NCBI RefSeq assembly: GCF_901827185.1
Contig: NZ_LR594671.1
Coordinates: 2,418,001-2,482,000, forward strand
DNA: 64,000 nt
Direction of reading: 5' to 3'
From: Variovorax sp. PBL-E5
GTDB lineage: Bacteria > Pseudomonadota > Gammaproteobacteria > Burkholderiales > Burkholderiaceae_C
Shown here: one piece after another, positions 1-8,060 of the stretch
Layout of the letters: each line of letters begins with the position of its first letter
Numbering within the stretch: the stretch's first letter is position 1
Notes under the pieces: generated by a model
Seen by the model: the letters and a program-made list of their open reading frames with translations, nothing else
Told to the model about the DNA's origin: nothing
Database searches by the model: none
Translations under genes and position numbers: made by a program

Positions 1-260
1 TCAACTCGGTGCACTTCGCGATGGGCGAGCCGCTGCTGCTGCGCGCCTTCGCGATCATCATCCTCGGCGGGCTGGGCAGCATTCCGGGCGCGCTGATCGC
101 CGGGCTCGCGATCGGCATCGTGCAGACGCTCGCGGTGGCCTACGTGTCGTCGGGCGTGTCCGAGGCGGTGGTGTTCATCGCGCTCTTCGTCGTCATCCTG
201 CTCAGGCCGACGGGGCTCTTCGGCCAGTCCACCGCCGCGATGCGGGTGCAACGCGCATGA
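1..260 (+). CDS. livH: Branched-chain amino acid-type ABC transporter permease (LivH family), C-terminal part
   Basis: Only the last 86 or so codons are present; the reading frame is open from base 3 and the start lies upstream of the window. The fragment is very hydrophobic and carries the LivH C-terminal pattern GGLGSIPGALIAG followed by a last membrane helix ending in LLRPTGLFG. In LivH proteins this is the inner-membrane channel subunit that pairs with LivM. The stop overlaps the start of the next permease (ATGA), which indicates translational coupling in a livHMGF operon. The real substrate may be an aromatic or organic acid rather than an amino acid, given the catabolic genes that follow; this is inference. 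Confidence 0.9.
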   Translation, partial: NSVHFAMGEPLLLRAFAIIILGGLGSIPGALIAGLAIGIVQTLAVAYVSSGVSEAVVFIALFVVILLRPTGLFGQSTAAMRVQRA

Positions 261-1198
261 TGAACTTCTTCTACACCTACCAGTCGCTGCTCGACCATGT
301 GCTGGTCTACGCGCTGCTGGCGATGAGCCAGTACGTCGTGCTGCGCGCCGGCGTGTTCTCGCTCGGCACTGCGGGCTTCGCGGCCCTGGGCGCCTATGCG
401 TGCGCGCTGCTGATCACCAAGGCCGGATGGACGCCGCTCGCGGCCATCGTCGCCGGCACCTTGCTCGGCGCGGTCGCGAGCGGGCTGCTGGCCATGCCGC
501 TGTCGCGGCTGCGCGGCGTGTTCCAGGCGGTGGCCACGCTGGCGATGGTGCAGATCGTGCTGTCGGCCACGCAGAACTGGGTCAGCGTCACCAACGGCGC
601 GCTCGGCGTCAACGGCATCCCCAAGGTGGCGGGCACCGGCGAGCTGCTGCTGACCGTGGTCGTGGTGGTGGCGGTGCTGGGCGCGATGGGGCGCTACCGC
701 ATCGGCCGCGCCATGGACGTGATCCGCGAGGACGAGACGGTGGCGGTGTCGCTGGGCATCTCGGTGCCGCACTACCACCGCATCGCGTTCGTTCTGTCGG
801 GCTTTCTGGCGGGCCTGGGCGGCGCGCTGCAGGCGACCAGCAGCTATGCGATCACCCCCGGCGAGTTCGGCTTCGGCATGCTGGTGACTGTGCTCGCGAT
901 GGTGGTGCTCGGCGGCCGCACGTCGGTGTGGGGTGCGCTGGCGGGCGCCGCGATCCTCACCACGCTGCCCGAGCTTTTCCGCGTGTTCGCCGACTACCGC
1001 AATGTGGTGGAAGGCATCCTGCTGATGCTGGTCATCGTGTACCTGCCGCGCGGCGTGGCCGACACGCTGATCGCCATGCTGCGCGACCGCCGCCTGCGGC
1101 ACCGGGCCGGCGGCGCGCGCGCGGGACAGGCATCGCTGCCGGCGATCACGAAGACCGTCACTGTCAACACCTCGATCGAAGGGGGCGCGCGCCCATGA
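257..1198 (+). CDS. livM: Branched-chain amino acid-type ABC transporter permease (LivM family)
   Basis: A 313-residue inner-membrane protein of the LivM family, forming the channel with LivH. Several hydrophobic segments are visible, with the family motif GRALDVIREDE-like (here GRAMDVIREDE, about residues 153-163) and GFLAGLGGALQA near residue 185. The C-terminus is slightly extended and rich in Arg, Gly and Thr. Its ATG overlaps the livH stop and its own stop overlaps the livG start, so the genes are almost certainly one transcript. There is no periplasmic binding protein gene next to it within the window; it probably lies upstream. Confidence 0.92.
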   Translation: MMNFFYTYQSLLDHVLVYALLAMSQYVVLRAGVFSLGTAGFAALGAYACALLITKAGWTPLAAIVAGTLLGAVASGLLAMPLSRLRGVFQAVATLAMVQIVLSATQNWVSVTNGALGVNGIPKVAGTGELLLTVVVVVAVLGAMGRYRIGRAMDVIREDETVAVSLGISVPHYHRIAFVLSGFLAGLGGALQATSSYAITPGEFGFGMLVTVLAMVVLGGRTSVWGALAGAAILTTLPELFRVFADYRNVVEGILLMLVIVYLPRGVADTLIAMLRDRRLRHRAGGARAGQASLPAITKTVTVNTSIEGGARP

Positions 1199-1953
1199 CC
1201 GCAACCCTGGTCCTTGAGGGCGTGGCCCGGCATTTCGGGGGCGTCCCCGCGGTGGACGGCCTCAGCCTGCAGGTGCCGGCCGGCCGGATCACCGGCCTGA
1301 TCGGGCCCAACGGCGCCGGCAAGACGACGGTGGTGAACTTGATCACCGGCCTGTTGCATCTCACCGCCGGCAGGGTGCTGCTCGACGGGCGCGACGTCTC
1401 GCGCGACGAGGCGCCCGCATTGGCGCGCGCCGGCGTGGCGCGCACTTTCCAGAACATCCGGCTGGTGCCCGACGCGACCGTGGTCGAGAACGTGGTCGCC
1501 GGCTTTCATCGGCACGAGAAGTCCGGGCTGCTCGCCAACCTGCTGGGGTTGCCGTCGGCACGCGCCGAGGCACGCCGGATGAACGAGCGCGCGCGAGAAC
1601 TGCTCGATGAGTTCGGCATGACGGCGCTGGCCGAGCACCGCGCGGGCAGCCTTTCCTATGGTCACCAGCGTCGCATCGAGATGATGCGCGCGCTGGCCAC
1701 CAGCCCCAGGCTGCTGTTGCTCGACGAGCCGGTGGCCGGCATGAACGACGCCGAGGCCGAGAGCCTCGCGGGCATCTTTCGCAAGGTGGCCGCGAGCGGC
1801 GTGGCCGTGCTGCTGATCGAGCACAACATGCGCTTCGTCATGTCGCTGTGCTCGGATCTCTACGTGCTCGCTTCGGGCCGGCTGATCGCCGATGGACCGC
1901 CGCAGGCCGTGGGACGCGATCCGAAGGTGATCGAAGCCTATCTGGGAGCCTGA
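1195..1953 (+). CDS. livG: ABC transporter ATP-binding protein (LivG family)
   Basis: A 252-residue cytoplasmic ATPase that powers the LivHM channel. The Walker A box GPNGAGKT is at about residues 37-44, the signature is LSYGHQRR (family norm LSYGQQRR) and the Walker B region is LLLLDEPVAGM. The C-terminus has the LivG ending VIEAYLGA. The ATG is chosen because it overlaps the livM stop by four bases and gives the usual LivG length. An open frame extends far upstream in the same phase, but that part is a shadow of livM. Confidence 0.93.
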   Translation: MTATLVLEGVARHFGGVPAVDGLSLQVPAGRITGLIGPNGAGKTTVVNLITGLLHLTAGRVLLDGRDVSRDEAPALARAGVARTFQNIRLVPDATVVENVVAGFHRHEKSGLLANLLGLPSARAEARRMNERARELLDEFGMTALAEHRAGSLSYGHQRRIEMMRALATSPRLLLLDEPVAGMNDAEAESLAGIFRKVAASGVAVLLIEHNMRFVMSLCSDLYVLASGRLIADGPPQAVGRDPKVIEAYLGA

Positions 1954-1956
1954 CAC

Positions 1957-2673
1957 ATGCTGGACATCCGACATCTCGACGTCCACTACCGCGGCATCCA
2001 GGCGCTGCGCGGGGTGAACCTGACGGTGAAGAAGGGCGAGATCTTCGCCCTGATCGGCCCCAACGGCGCCGGCAAGTCGAGCCTCGTCAATGCCTTGTCG
2101 GGCATCGTGCCCGCCGGCGGCGAGATCCTCTTCGAAGGCCGTCCGCTGGGGCGGCTGCCTGCGCACCTGCGTTCGCGTGCCGGCATCATCCAGGTGCCCG
2201 AGGGGCGGCGCGTGATCGCGCCGCTGTCGGTGGCCGAGAACCTCGACCTGGGTCGTCAGGCGGCGGGCGTGCGCGGCAGCGATGCAGAGGACCTCGCCCG
2301 CGTGCACGCGCTGTTTCCCGTGCTGAAGGACAAGCGCAACCAGCTGTCGGGATCGCTGTCGGGCGGCCAGCAGCAGATGCTGGCGATCGGCCGCGCATTG
2401 ATGGGGCGGCCCAGGGTGCTGATGCTCGACGAGCCGAGCCTCGGGCTGGCGCCGGTGATCATCAAGGAGGTGTTTCGCGCGCTGGTCCAGCTCAACCGCG
2501 AGGGCGTGACGATCCTGCTGGTCGAGCAGAACGCGCGCCTCGCGCTGCAGACCGCGCACCGCGCCGCGGTGCTGGAGCAGGGCCGCGTCGTTCACCAGGG
2601 CGAGGCCTGCGCGCTGGCGAACGATCCGGTGATCGCCGACCACTACTTCGGCCGTGCGGGCCTGATTGCGTGA
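1957..2673 (+). CDS. livF: ABC transporter ATP-binding protein (LivF family)
   Basis: A 238-residue ATPase, the second ATP-binding subunit of the LivHMGF-type importer. It shows Walker A GPNGAGKS, the signature LSGGQQQMLAIGRAL and Walker B MLDEPSLGLAP, all typical of LivF. It starts three bases after the livG stop. It is the last gene of the operon; a strong GC-rich hairpin lies just downstream before the convergent receptor gene. Confidence 0.93.
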   Translation: MLDIRHLDVHYRGIQALRGVNLTVKKGEIFALIGPNGAGKSSLVNALSGIVPAGGEILFEGRPLGRLPAHLRSRAGIIQVPEGRRVIAPLSVAENLDLGRQAAGVRGSDAEDLARVHALFPVLKDKRNQLSGSLSGGQQQMLAIGRALMGRPRVLMLDEPSLGLAPVIIKEVFRALVQLNREGVTILLVEQNARLALQTAHRAAVLEQGRVVHQGEACALANDPVIADHYFGRAGLIA

Positions 2674-2691
2674 TCGAGCAGAGGCCCGATC

Positions 2692-2712
2692 GGCCGCGAC
2701 CGGGTCGCGGCC
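2692..2712. terminator. GC-rich hairpin between convergent genes
   Basis: The nine-base arms GGCCGCGAC and GTCGCGGCC are perfectly complementary with a CGG loop. The hairpin lies between the ends of livF (plus) and the Bug receptor gene (minus). There is no clear T-tract on either side, so it may be a weak or bidirectional terminator or only an RNA 3'-end stabiliser. Confidence 0.45.
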
Positions 2713-2723
2713 TGCAGCAGTCG

Positions 2724-3707
2724 CTACTCGGCCTTGATGTTCCGCTCGCGAACCACGCGGCGCCACTTCTCGGTCTCCGCCTCGATGTAGCGGGTGAACT
2801 GTTCCGGCGTGCCGCTGACCGGATCGATGCCGTTCTCGTTGAGCTTCTGTTTCACCTCGGCGGGTGCGATCGCCTTGAGGTACGCGGCGCTCAACGCGCG
2901 CACGACCGGCGCGGGCGTGCCGGCGCGCACGGTGAAGCCTTGCCAGCCTTCGACCTCGAAGCCCTTGATGCCTTGCTCGGCGACGGTCGGCAGGTCGGGG
3001 TAGGCCGGGATGCGATGGGCGCCGGCGGCGGCGATCGCGCGCAGCCGGCCTGATTCGATGTGCGAGCGCGCCGACGCCCGATCGAGGAACATCATGCCGA
3101 CCTGTCCGCCGAGCAGATCCTGCACCGCCGGACCTCCGCCCTTGTAGGTGATGGCCACCACCTTCATGCCGGTCTCGCGGGCAAGCAGCTCGGTCGCCAG
3201 GTGGTGCGTGGTGCCCACGCTCGGGGAGGCATAGTTCAGCCCCTGCGGCATGCGCGCCGCCAGCGCCACCAGCTCCGGCACGTTGCGCACCGGCAGCACC
3301 GTGGGATTGACCACCAGCAGGAAGTCGAACTTGGCCGTCATGGTCACGGGCGCCAGATCCTTCAGCGGATCGTAGGCGAGCTTCTCGAACATGCTGGGAT
3401 TGACGGCATAGGTCGTCATGTCGCCGAGCAGGAAGGTGTAGCCGTCGGCCGGCAAATGCCTGGCCACCGCCGTCGCGCCGATGATGCCGGAGGCGCCCGG
3501 CCGGTTCTCCACGATCACGGGCTGTCCCAGTGCCTCGCCCATGCCGGGCGCGACCAGCCGCGCGAAGTAGTCGGTGCCGCCGCCGGCCGGGTAGGGAACG
3601 ATCAGGCGGATCGGCTGGCTGGGCCAGGCCGCCTGCGCAAGGACCGGGAACGCCGCCGGGACCAGCGAACCGGTGGCGAGCAGGGAAAGCAGGGAGCGTC
3701 TTTGCAT
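2724..3707 (-). CDS. Bug-family tripartite tricarboxylate transporter substrate-binding protein
   Basis: A 327-residue periplasmic protein with a signal peptide at the N-terminus (RRSLLSLLATGSLVPAAFPVLAQA). The mature start shows the Bug/TctC pattern WPSQPIRLIVPYPAGGGTDYFAR and, further on, VIVENRPGASGIIGA, which bind a carboxylate ligand in family members. Comamonadaceae carry very many such receptors, mostly without TctAB membrane genes nearby, as here. It probably captures an organic acid linked to the neighbouring catabolic genes. The ligand cannot be read from the sequence. It is followed after 30 bp by the monooxygenase gene only in the antisense sense of the map: that gene lies upstream of it on the same strand, so the two are likely co-transcribed. 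Confidence 0.9.
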   Translation of the reverse strand: MQRRSLLSLLATGSLVPAAFPVLAQAAWPSQPIRLIVPYPAGGGTDYFARLVAPGMGEALGQPVIVENRPGASGIIGATAVARHLPADGYTFLLGDMTTYAVNPSMFEKLAYDPLKDLAPVTMTAKFDFLLVVNPTVLPVRNVPELVALAARMPQGLNYASPSVGTTHHLATELLARETGMKVVAITYKGGGPAVQDLLGGQVGMMFLDRASARSHIESGRLRAIAAAGAHRIPAYPDLPTVAEQGIKGFEVEGWQGFTVRAGTPAPVVRALSAAYLKAIAPAEVKQKLNENGIDPVSGTPEQFTRYIEAETEKWRRVVRERNIKAE

Positions 3708-3737
3708 GGTGATGTCTCTTCGTTCGGGTCGCTTCGT

Positions 3738-5519
3738 CTATGCCGTGAGGTCGCGCTGAAGAATCCTCGAGAAGGCCGCGGCCAGCTGGGACTGCGCCGC
3801 GTCGCTGCGGCCCATGGCGCGCCAGGCCACGTGCTGGTCGGGCCGCACCAGGATCGCGCCGTCGGACGACACGCCGCGCAGGCAGCGCCAGGTGCCTTCC
3901 ACATCGCGCACCGCGGCTTCGTCGTGGATCTCGACCACGTCGAGCGGCACGCCGCCGCGCCGCGCCACAGTGGCCGCCGCATCGGCCCAGGCCGATGCCC
4001 CGCGCCCGGTCAGCAGCACGAAGCGGCCCGGCTGCACGAGATCGAGCGTGGAGATCTTCCGGCCATCGCGTTCGAGCCACGCGTGCGGCAGCCGATGCCC
4101 GGGCCGGGTGGTCGGCACGTAGGTCTGGCCGAGCGGGTCGCGTTCGGGCGTGGGCGTGCCGTCAGGCATCACCGCGCCGATGTCGTAGTGGTAGCCGAGC
4201 TCGATGTCGTGCGCCTGCCATTCCATGCGCTGCACTTCCATGATCTGTGCCAGCCGTGCGCGGCGGGTGCGGCCTTCCGGGTCGTCGGCGAAGAAGCGGC
4301 GGAAGTTGGCCTGGCTCAGTTCGGCATTGCCGCGCACCAGGCCGATGCCGGCGTCGGTGAGCTGGTGGTTCTGGAAGGTCATCAGCGCCCACTGGATGTT
4401 GGCGGCAGCGACCGGCCGGCGCTCGGCCTCGTAGCTGTCGAGCAGGCTGTCGTGCGCCTGTTCCTTCAGCACCGCGGCGATCTTCCAGGCGAGGTTGTGC
4501 GCATCCTGGATCGCGGAGTTCAGGCCGAGGCCGGTGGTGGGCGGATGGCGATGCGCCGCGTCGCCGGCCAGCAGCACGCGGCCCCAGCGGTAGCGGTCGA
4601 CCAGCACGCCTTCGACGGTCCAGTGGCCGATGCCGATGATGTCGGGGTCGAGATCGGGGATCTTCAGGAGTTCGCGCATGCGCGGCAGCAGCGAGGCTTC
4701 CTCGAAGCGCGAGGGATCGTCGGGCCGGAAGCTGAAGTGGAACATCCACTCTTGCGAGTGCCGGCCGAAGCGCGTGGGGCCGAGCTGTCCCAGCACGCCG
4801 CTGGCCCACGAACCGCCTTCGGGGTTCACGAACCAGGTCGTCATTGAATCGTCGTCGTCCCAGTACTGCGAGAGGTCCGCGCGGAAGTACACGGTGACCA
4901 TGTGCGCGAGGTCGGTCGCGCCGGTCATCACCGCGCCCACGGCGGGCCCGACGGTCTTGCCGCCATCGGCGCCGATGAGGTACCTGGCGCGCACGCGGAA
5001 TTCCTCGCCGCTGGCACGGTCGAGCACCAGCGCGGTGACGCCGCTGTCATCCTGCCCGAACGATTGCAGCTGATGGTTGTAGCGCACCTGCGCAAGGTCT
5101 TCGGCCGCGGCCATCTCGCGCAGCAGCGGCTCCATGCGCACCTGGGGATACAGCGTCGACTCGCAGGGGCTGTCCTTGGCGTAGTGCTGCGCGAGCGAAC
5201 CCCCGCCGAAGGATTCGATGCGGTAGAAGGTGCGGCGGTCGAGCTCGCCGTCGCCGGCGAGCGAGGTGCACCAGCGGATGTGCGAGATGTGCTTGAGCGG
5301 CATCGAGCGCTCGTAGACGCGCTGGGCCGCGTCGAACTGGCGCAGCAGTTCCATGGTGCGCTGGCTGATGTAGCGCGCCTTGGGCAGGCGCCCGGGCGCG
5401 GGATGGCGCTCGATCAGCAGGCTGCGGATGCCCTGGCGGGAGAGGAACAGCGACGCGGCGAGGCCGCAGCCTCCGCCGCCGACGATCAGAACGGGAATGT
5501 CGATGTCTTTCATGGTCAT
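3738..5519 (-). CDS. FAD-dependent aromatic-type monooxygenase (PheA/TfdB/MhpA-like)
   Basis: A 593-residue flavoprotein hydroxylase. The N-terminal FAD dinucleotide motif VGGGGCGLAAS is at about residues 13-23, the middle motif GADGGKT corresponds to the family DG motif, and GDAAHRHPPTTGLGLNSAIQDAHNLAWK is the second FAD-binding GD motif (split here as GDAAH and GLNSAIQDAHNLAWK). A C-terminal thioredoxin-like domain is expected from the length. Family members use NAD(P)H and O2 to hydroxylate phenols or related rings. The ATG at 5519 overlaps the stop of the hemerythrin gene (ATGA); a second ATG two codons later is possible. Substrate unknown. Confidence 0.88.
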   Translation of the reverse strand: MTMKDIDIPVLIVGGGGCGLAASLFLSRQGIRSLLIERHPAPGRLPKARYISQRTMELLRQFDAAQRVYERSMPLKHISHIRWCTSLAGDGELDRRTFYRIESFGGGSLAQHYAKDSPCESTLYPQVRMEPLLREMAAAEDLAQVRYNHQLQSFGQDDSGVTALVLDRASGEEFRVRARYLIGADGGKTVGPAVGAVMTGATDLAHMVTVYFRADLSQYWDDDDSMTTWFVNPEGGSWASGVLGQLGPTRFGRHSQEWMFHFSFRPDDPSRFEEASLLPRMRELLKIPDLDPDIIGIGHWTVEGVLVDRYRWGRVLLAGDAAHRHPPTTGLGLNSAIQDAHNLAWKIAAVLKEQAHDSLLDSYEAERRPVAAANIQWALMTFQNHQLTDAGIGLVRGNAELSQANFRRFFADDPEGRTRRARLAQIMEVQRMEWQAHDIELGYHYDIGAVMPDGTPTPERDPLGQTYVPTTRPGHRLPHAWLERDGRKISTLDLVQPGRFVLLTGRGASAWADAAATVARRGGVPLDVVEIHDEAAVRDVEGTWRCLRGVSSDGAILVRPDQHVAWRAMGRSDAAQSQLAAAFSRILQRDLTA

Positions 5520-6088
5520 TTCTGAAGGGAAGGATGGGCCTTGATGCGCGCGAACAGGGCGCGGTGGCCCTGCGTCATCGATGGGTCGGTGTCGTTGCGC
5601 TGGTGCGCGAGCGCCTCGGCCAGTTCGCGCCAGTCGGCCGGCGAAAGGTAGTCGGCCGCCACCGGCAGCACGTAGCTTTCCTCGACTTCCATGTGACCGA
5701 GGTAGAGCGTGCCGTGGGCGTGCAGCAGCAGCTGGAAGGATTCGCGGTGCACCTCGCCCATCACTTCCCAGGCGGTGAGGGCGTGCGCCAGTTCGCGCAC
5801 CGCGCAATCGCAGCGCTCGTGTTCGGCCTCGAGCCGATCGAGCACCGGATGCAGCGCGGGGCAGCGCTCGCGGATCTTCGGGAAAAGCAGCTCGCTCTCG
5901 CTGGCGTGGTGCATGCGCGCAGGCATCTCGTCGAGGTAGAACAGCATTGCGCGCAGCTCGTCGAAATCCGGCGCCTGGCCCGAGCGGCCGACACGCTCGA
6001 CGGCGTTGCGCAGCGCCCCGAGCACTGTCGCGAGGGCTTCATGGTCCTCGCGGATCAGCTGGACGGCGAAGGGCTGGAAGGAGGGCAT
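5516..6088 (-). CDS. Hemerythrin HHE domain protein
   Basis: A roughly 190-residue, mostly helical protein with hemerythrin-type iron ligands: REDHEAL near the N-terminus, MHHASESELLFPKI, LEAEHERCD and HMEVEESYVLP. These give the H-HxxxE-H-HxxxE arrangement expected for a diiron site that binds O2 or NO or senses iron and oxygen. The ATG at 6088 is chosen; a GTG at 6121 in frame would add eleven residues. The stop overlaps the monooxygenase start, so the two proteins are probably made together, perhaps coupling oxygen handling with the hydroxylase (inference). Confidence 0.85.
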   Translation of the reverse strand: MPSFQPFAVQLIREDHEALATVLGALRNAVERVGRSGQAPDFDELRAMLFYLDEMPARMHHASESELLFPKIRERCPALHPVLDRLEAEHERCDCAVRELAHALTAWEVMGEVHRESFQLLLHAHGTLYLGHMEVEESYVLPVAADYLSPADWRELAEALAHQRNDTDPSMTQGHRALFARIKAHPSLQK

Positions 6089-6139
6089 CGGCGGCACATG
6101 GGCTTGGCTCCATTGGCGCACAGCCGCGCGCCACGGTCT

Positions 6140-6156
6140 GTCCCACTGCAGGGGAC
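6140..6156. promoter_or_regulatory. GTCCC-N7-GGGAC dyad, candidate operator (site 1)
   Basis: An inverted repeat GTCCC-N7-GGGAC sits about 52 bp upstream of the hemerythrin-monooxygenase genes and just past the end of the LuxR-type regulator gene. The flanking GTCTGTCCC on the plus strand (GGGACAGAC on the minus) recurs at site 2. It is a candidate site for the adjacent LuxR-family regulator; binding is inference. Confidence 0.45.
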
Positions 6157-6167
6157 GCCGGATACGC

Positions 6168-7016
6168 TCAGTGAAGCGCCTTGGAGGCGGCGGTCTGGAA
6201 GCGCTCGGCGCTCCAGCGGCCCCAGCGTGCGAGGTACCAGGTCAGCAGCTCGCGTTCGCTGCCGATGACCAGGCGCTGATACGCGCGCTTGCGGTAGGTC
6301 TTGACGGTCTCTTCGCTCACCGAGAGATCGAGCGCGATGCCCACCGACGACAGGCCGTAGAGAATGCGCGCGCAGACCTCGGCCTCGCGCCGCGGCAGCG
6401 CGCTGGTGGCGACGATGCAGCTCTCGATCTCGTCGAGCGTGGTCAGCGCCTGTGCCACGTTGGGCCGGCTCTGGCAGACGTCCGCGTGCTTGGACAGCAT
6501 GGCCAGCAGCAACTCCGCCGCCTGGGCCAGCTTCTCGATGCCTTCGTGCGCGAAGGGCGTGTGCGGGTCGGCGCGCAGCACGCTCAGGCCGAAGGCGCCG
6601 CTGGCACCGCGGCCGCACAGCAGGATGCGGTCCCGCACGTGGGGGTAGACGCGCGGACGCAGGTCGTCGTACTCGTGGTCGCTGAAGTCGACGTGGATGA
6701 TGGTGGCGGTGGCACCGTCGACGCGGCGCTGCGCCTCCGTCATGGCCGGGTCGTGCTTCCAGAGGCCCTGGTTGACATAGCTCTCGACGCGGTCGCGCGC
6801 GGTGCGTTCGGGCTGCACGCAGCAGGCCGCGACTTCGCGCAGCTCGTCGCGTCCGAGGCGAAAGGCCGCGAAGTGATCGGCGCCGCACAGCGAGTGGAGA
6901 TAGTTCGCGAAGGCCGGGCCGAAACGCTCGTTGCCCATGCAGTCGACGAGCTGCGCAAGGAGCGTCTCGGAGCTGTGGGCGACCGCTGGCCGGTCCTGAA
7001 TCATCACCGTCATCAT
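6168..7016 (-). CDS. LuxR-family transcriptional regulator
   Basis: A 282-residue regulator. The C-terminal 65 or so residues form a LuxR-type helix-turn-helix: LPRREAEVCARILYGLSSVGIA, then LSVSEETVKTYRKRAYQRL as turn and recognition helix. The N-terminal part has no receiver domain and looks like a ligand-sensing region (GAF/PAS-like), as in LuxR regulators of catabolic genes in betaproteobacteria. The ATG at 7016 is preceded by a good ribosome site AGGAGA. It is flanked by hemerythrin/monooxygenase genes and an IclR gene, and is the natural candidate activator of this cluster. The effector is unknown. Confidence 0.85.
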   Translation of the reverse strand: MMTVMIQDRPAVAHSSETLLAQLVDCMGNERFGPAFANYLHSLCGADHFAAFRLGRDELREVAACCVQPERTARDRVESYVNQGLWKHDPAMTEAQRRVDGATATIIHVDFSDHEYDDLRPRVYPHVRDRILLCGRGASGAFGLSVLRADPHTPFAHEGIEKLAQAAELLLAMLSKHADVCQSRPNVAQALTTLDEIESCIVATSALPRREAEVCARILYGLSSVGIALDLSVSEETVKTYRKRAYQRLVIGSERELLTWYLARWGRWSAERFQTAASKALH

Positions 7017-7094
7017 GGTTGTCTCCTGGGTGCTGGGATGCGCCCTGGGGCGCCAGCTGCCCGGACTTCTGTGTTCCGGGCAAGTTTCGAACTC

Positions 7095-7109
7095 CGTAAT
7101 CAGATTACG
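7095..7109. promoter_or_regulatory. Palindrome CGTAATC-A-GATTACG, candidate operator
   Basis: A perfect seven-base inverted repeat around a single central base lies in the 150-bp gap upstream of the LuxR-type gene, about 79 bp before its ATG, and downstream of the IclR gene. It is AT-rich compared with the surroundings. It could serve autoregulation of the LuxR gene or binding by the IclR protein. No promoter could be assigned with confidence. Confidence 0.4.
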
Positions 7110-7166
7110 CTCTTTGAAATCTCGTGTGTCTCCGGATAAACCCTTCGATGGGTGCCGCGCCGCGGT

Positions 7167-8021
7167 TCAACCCCAGCCCATGCGCCGCGAAACGTCTTCG
7201 GCGCGCGCCGCGAGGGCCTTGGCGACCGGGCCGTCGAAACGGGTGTCGATCCGGCCGGCCGGACCCATCACGGTGATCACGCCCGCCACCGCGCCGGCGT
7301 GATCGAAGACCGGCGCCGAGATGCCGTGCAGGCCGGGATTGAGGTCGCCCTCGATGCGCGCGAGCTTGCGCTTGCGCACGGCCTCGAACAGGGCCCGCAC
7401 GTCGGCCTTGCTCATCGTGCGGGCGATCTTGTTCGGGATGGCGCCCGGGTGCTGCACGCCTGCCAGTTCGCGCTCGATGAACGGTGCCGTCACCGATGCG
7501 GGCATGTAGGCACCGAAGAGCTGCCCGGTGGACGAGGTCAGCATCGGCATCACCGAGCCCGGCCGGCCGCTGATGACGAGCGCATCGTTGGTTTCCTCGA
7601 AGCGCACGTAGGTCGGACCTGCCGAGCCCCAGACGGCGAGGCCGACAGTGAAGCCGAGTTCGTCGCGCATTTCGCCCAGCGTCGGCGATGCGACCTGAAC
7701 GACGTTCAGCCGGCGCAGTGCCGCCAGACCGATGCGCACGGCCAGCGGCCCGAGCCGATAGCCGCCGCTCGCGGAATCGCGTTCGGCGAGGCCGCCGCGG
7801 CAGAAGCTCACGAGGTAGCGGTGGGCCTTCGGCGGCTGCATCTCGGCACGCTCGGCCACCGTCTTGAGCATCAGCGGCGCGCCGGTGTCGATCAGCGCGG
7901 AGAGCACGCGCACCGCGGTATCCACGGCCTGCACGCCGCCGGCATCTTCGTCGCTCGCGCCCCCGCCGCCGTCGCCGTTTCCTGGAGACTTTGCATCGAT
8001 CATGGGTGGGGATGGGTCCAT
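7167..8021 (-). CDS. IclR-family transcriptional regulator
   Basis: About 284 residues. The N-terminal winged helix-turn-helix begins near AVDTAVRVLSAL and includes KTVAERAEMQPPKAHRYLVSF; the C-terminal IclR effector domain follows, with the motif LNPGLHGISAPVFDHAG typical of the family. IclR proteins commonly control uptake and breakdown of aromatic or organic acids and respond to a pathway intermediate. An extra Gly/Asp-rich leader precedes the DNA-binding domain. The ATG at 8021 is preferred over a GTG two codons upstream at 8027; an ATG at 8003 is also possible. Confidence 0.88.
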   Translation of the reverse strand: MDPSPPMIDAKSPGNGDGGGGASDEDAGGVQAVDTAVRVLSALIDTGAPLMLKTVAERAEMQPPKAHRYLVSFCRGGLAERDSASGGYRLGPLAVRIGLAALRRLNVVQVASPTLGEMRDELGFTVGLAVWGSAGPTYVRFEETNDALVISGRPGSVMPMLTSSTGQLFGAYMPASVTAPFIERELAGVQHPGAIPNKIARTMSKADVRALFEAVRKRKLARIEGDLNPGLHGISAPVFDHAGAVAGVITVMGPAGRIDTRFDGPVAKALAARAEDVSRRMGWG

Positions 8022-8060
8022 CCGCACGAGCCTAGCATGGGCCTTTCGGATCGACTCGCC

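Noticed and set aside
994..4080. Long antisense open frame (over 1000 codons) on the minus strand
   Set aside because: It overlaps livM, livG, livF and the Bug receptor genes antisense or out of frame, has low-complexity Arg/His/Ala-rich translation and no family motif. It is a product of high-GC codon bias.
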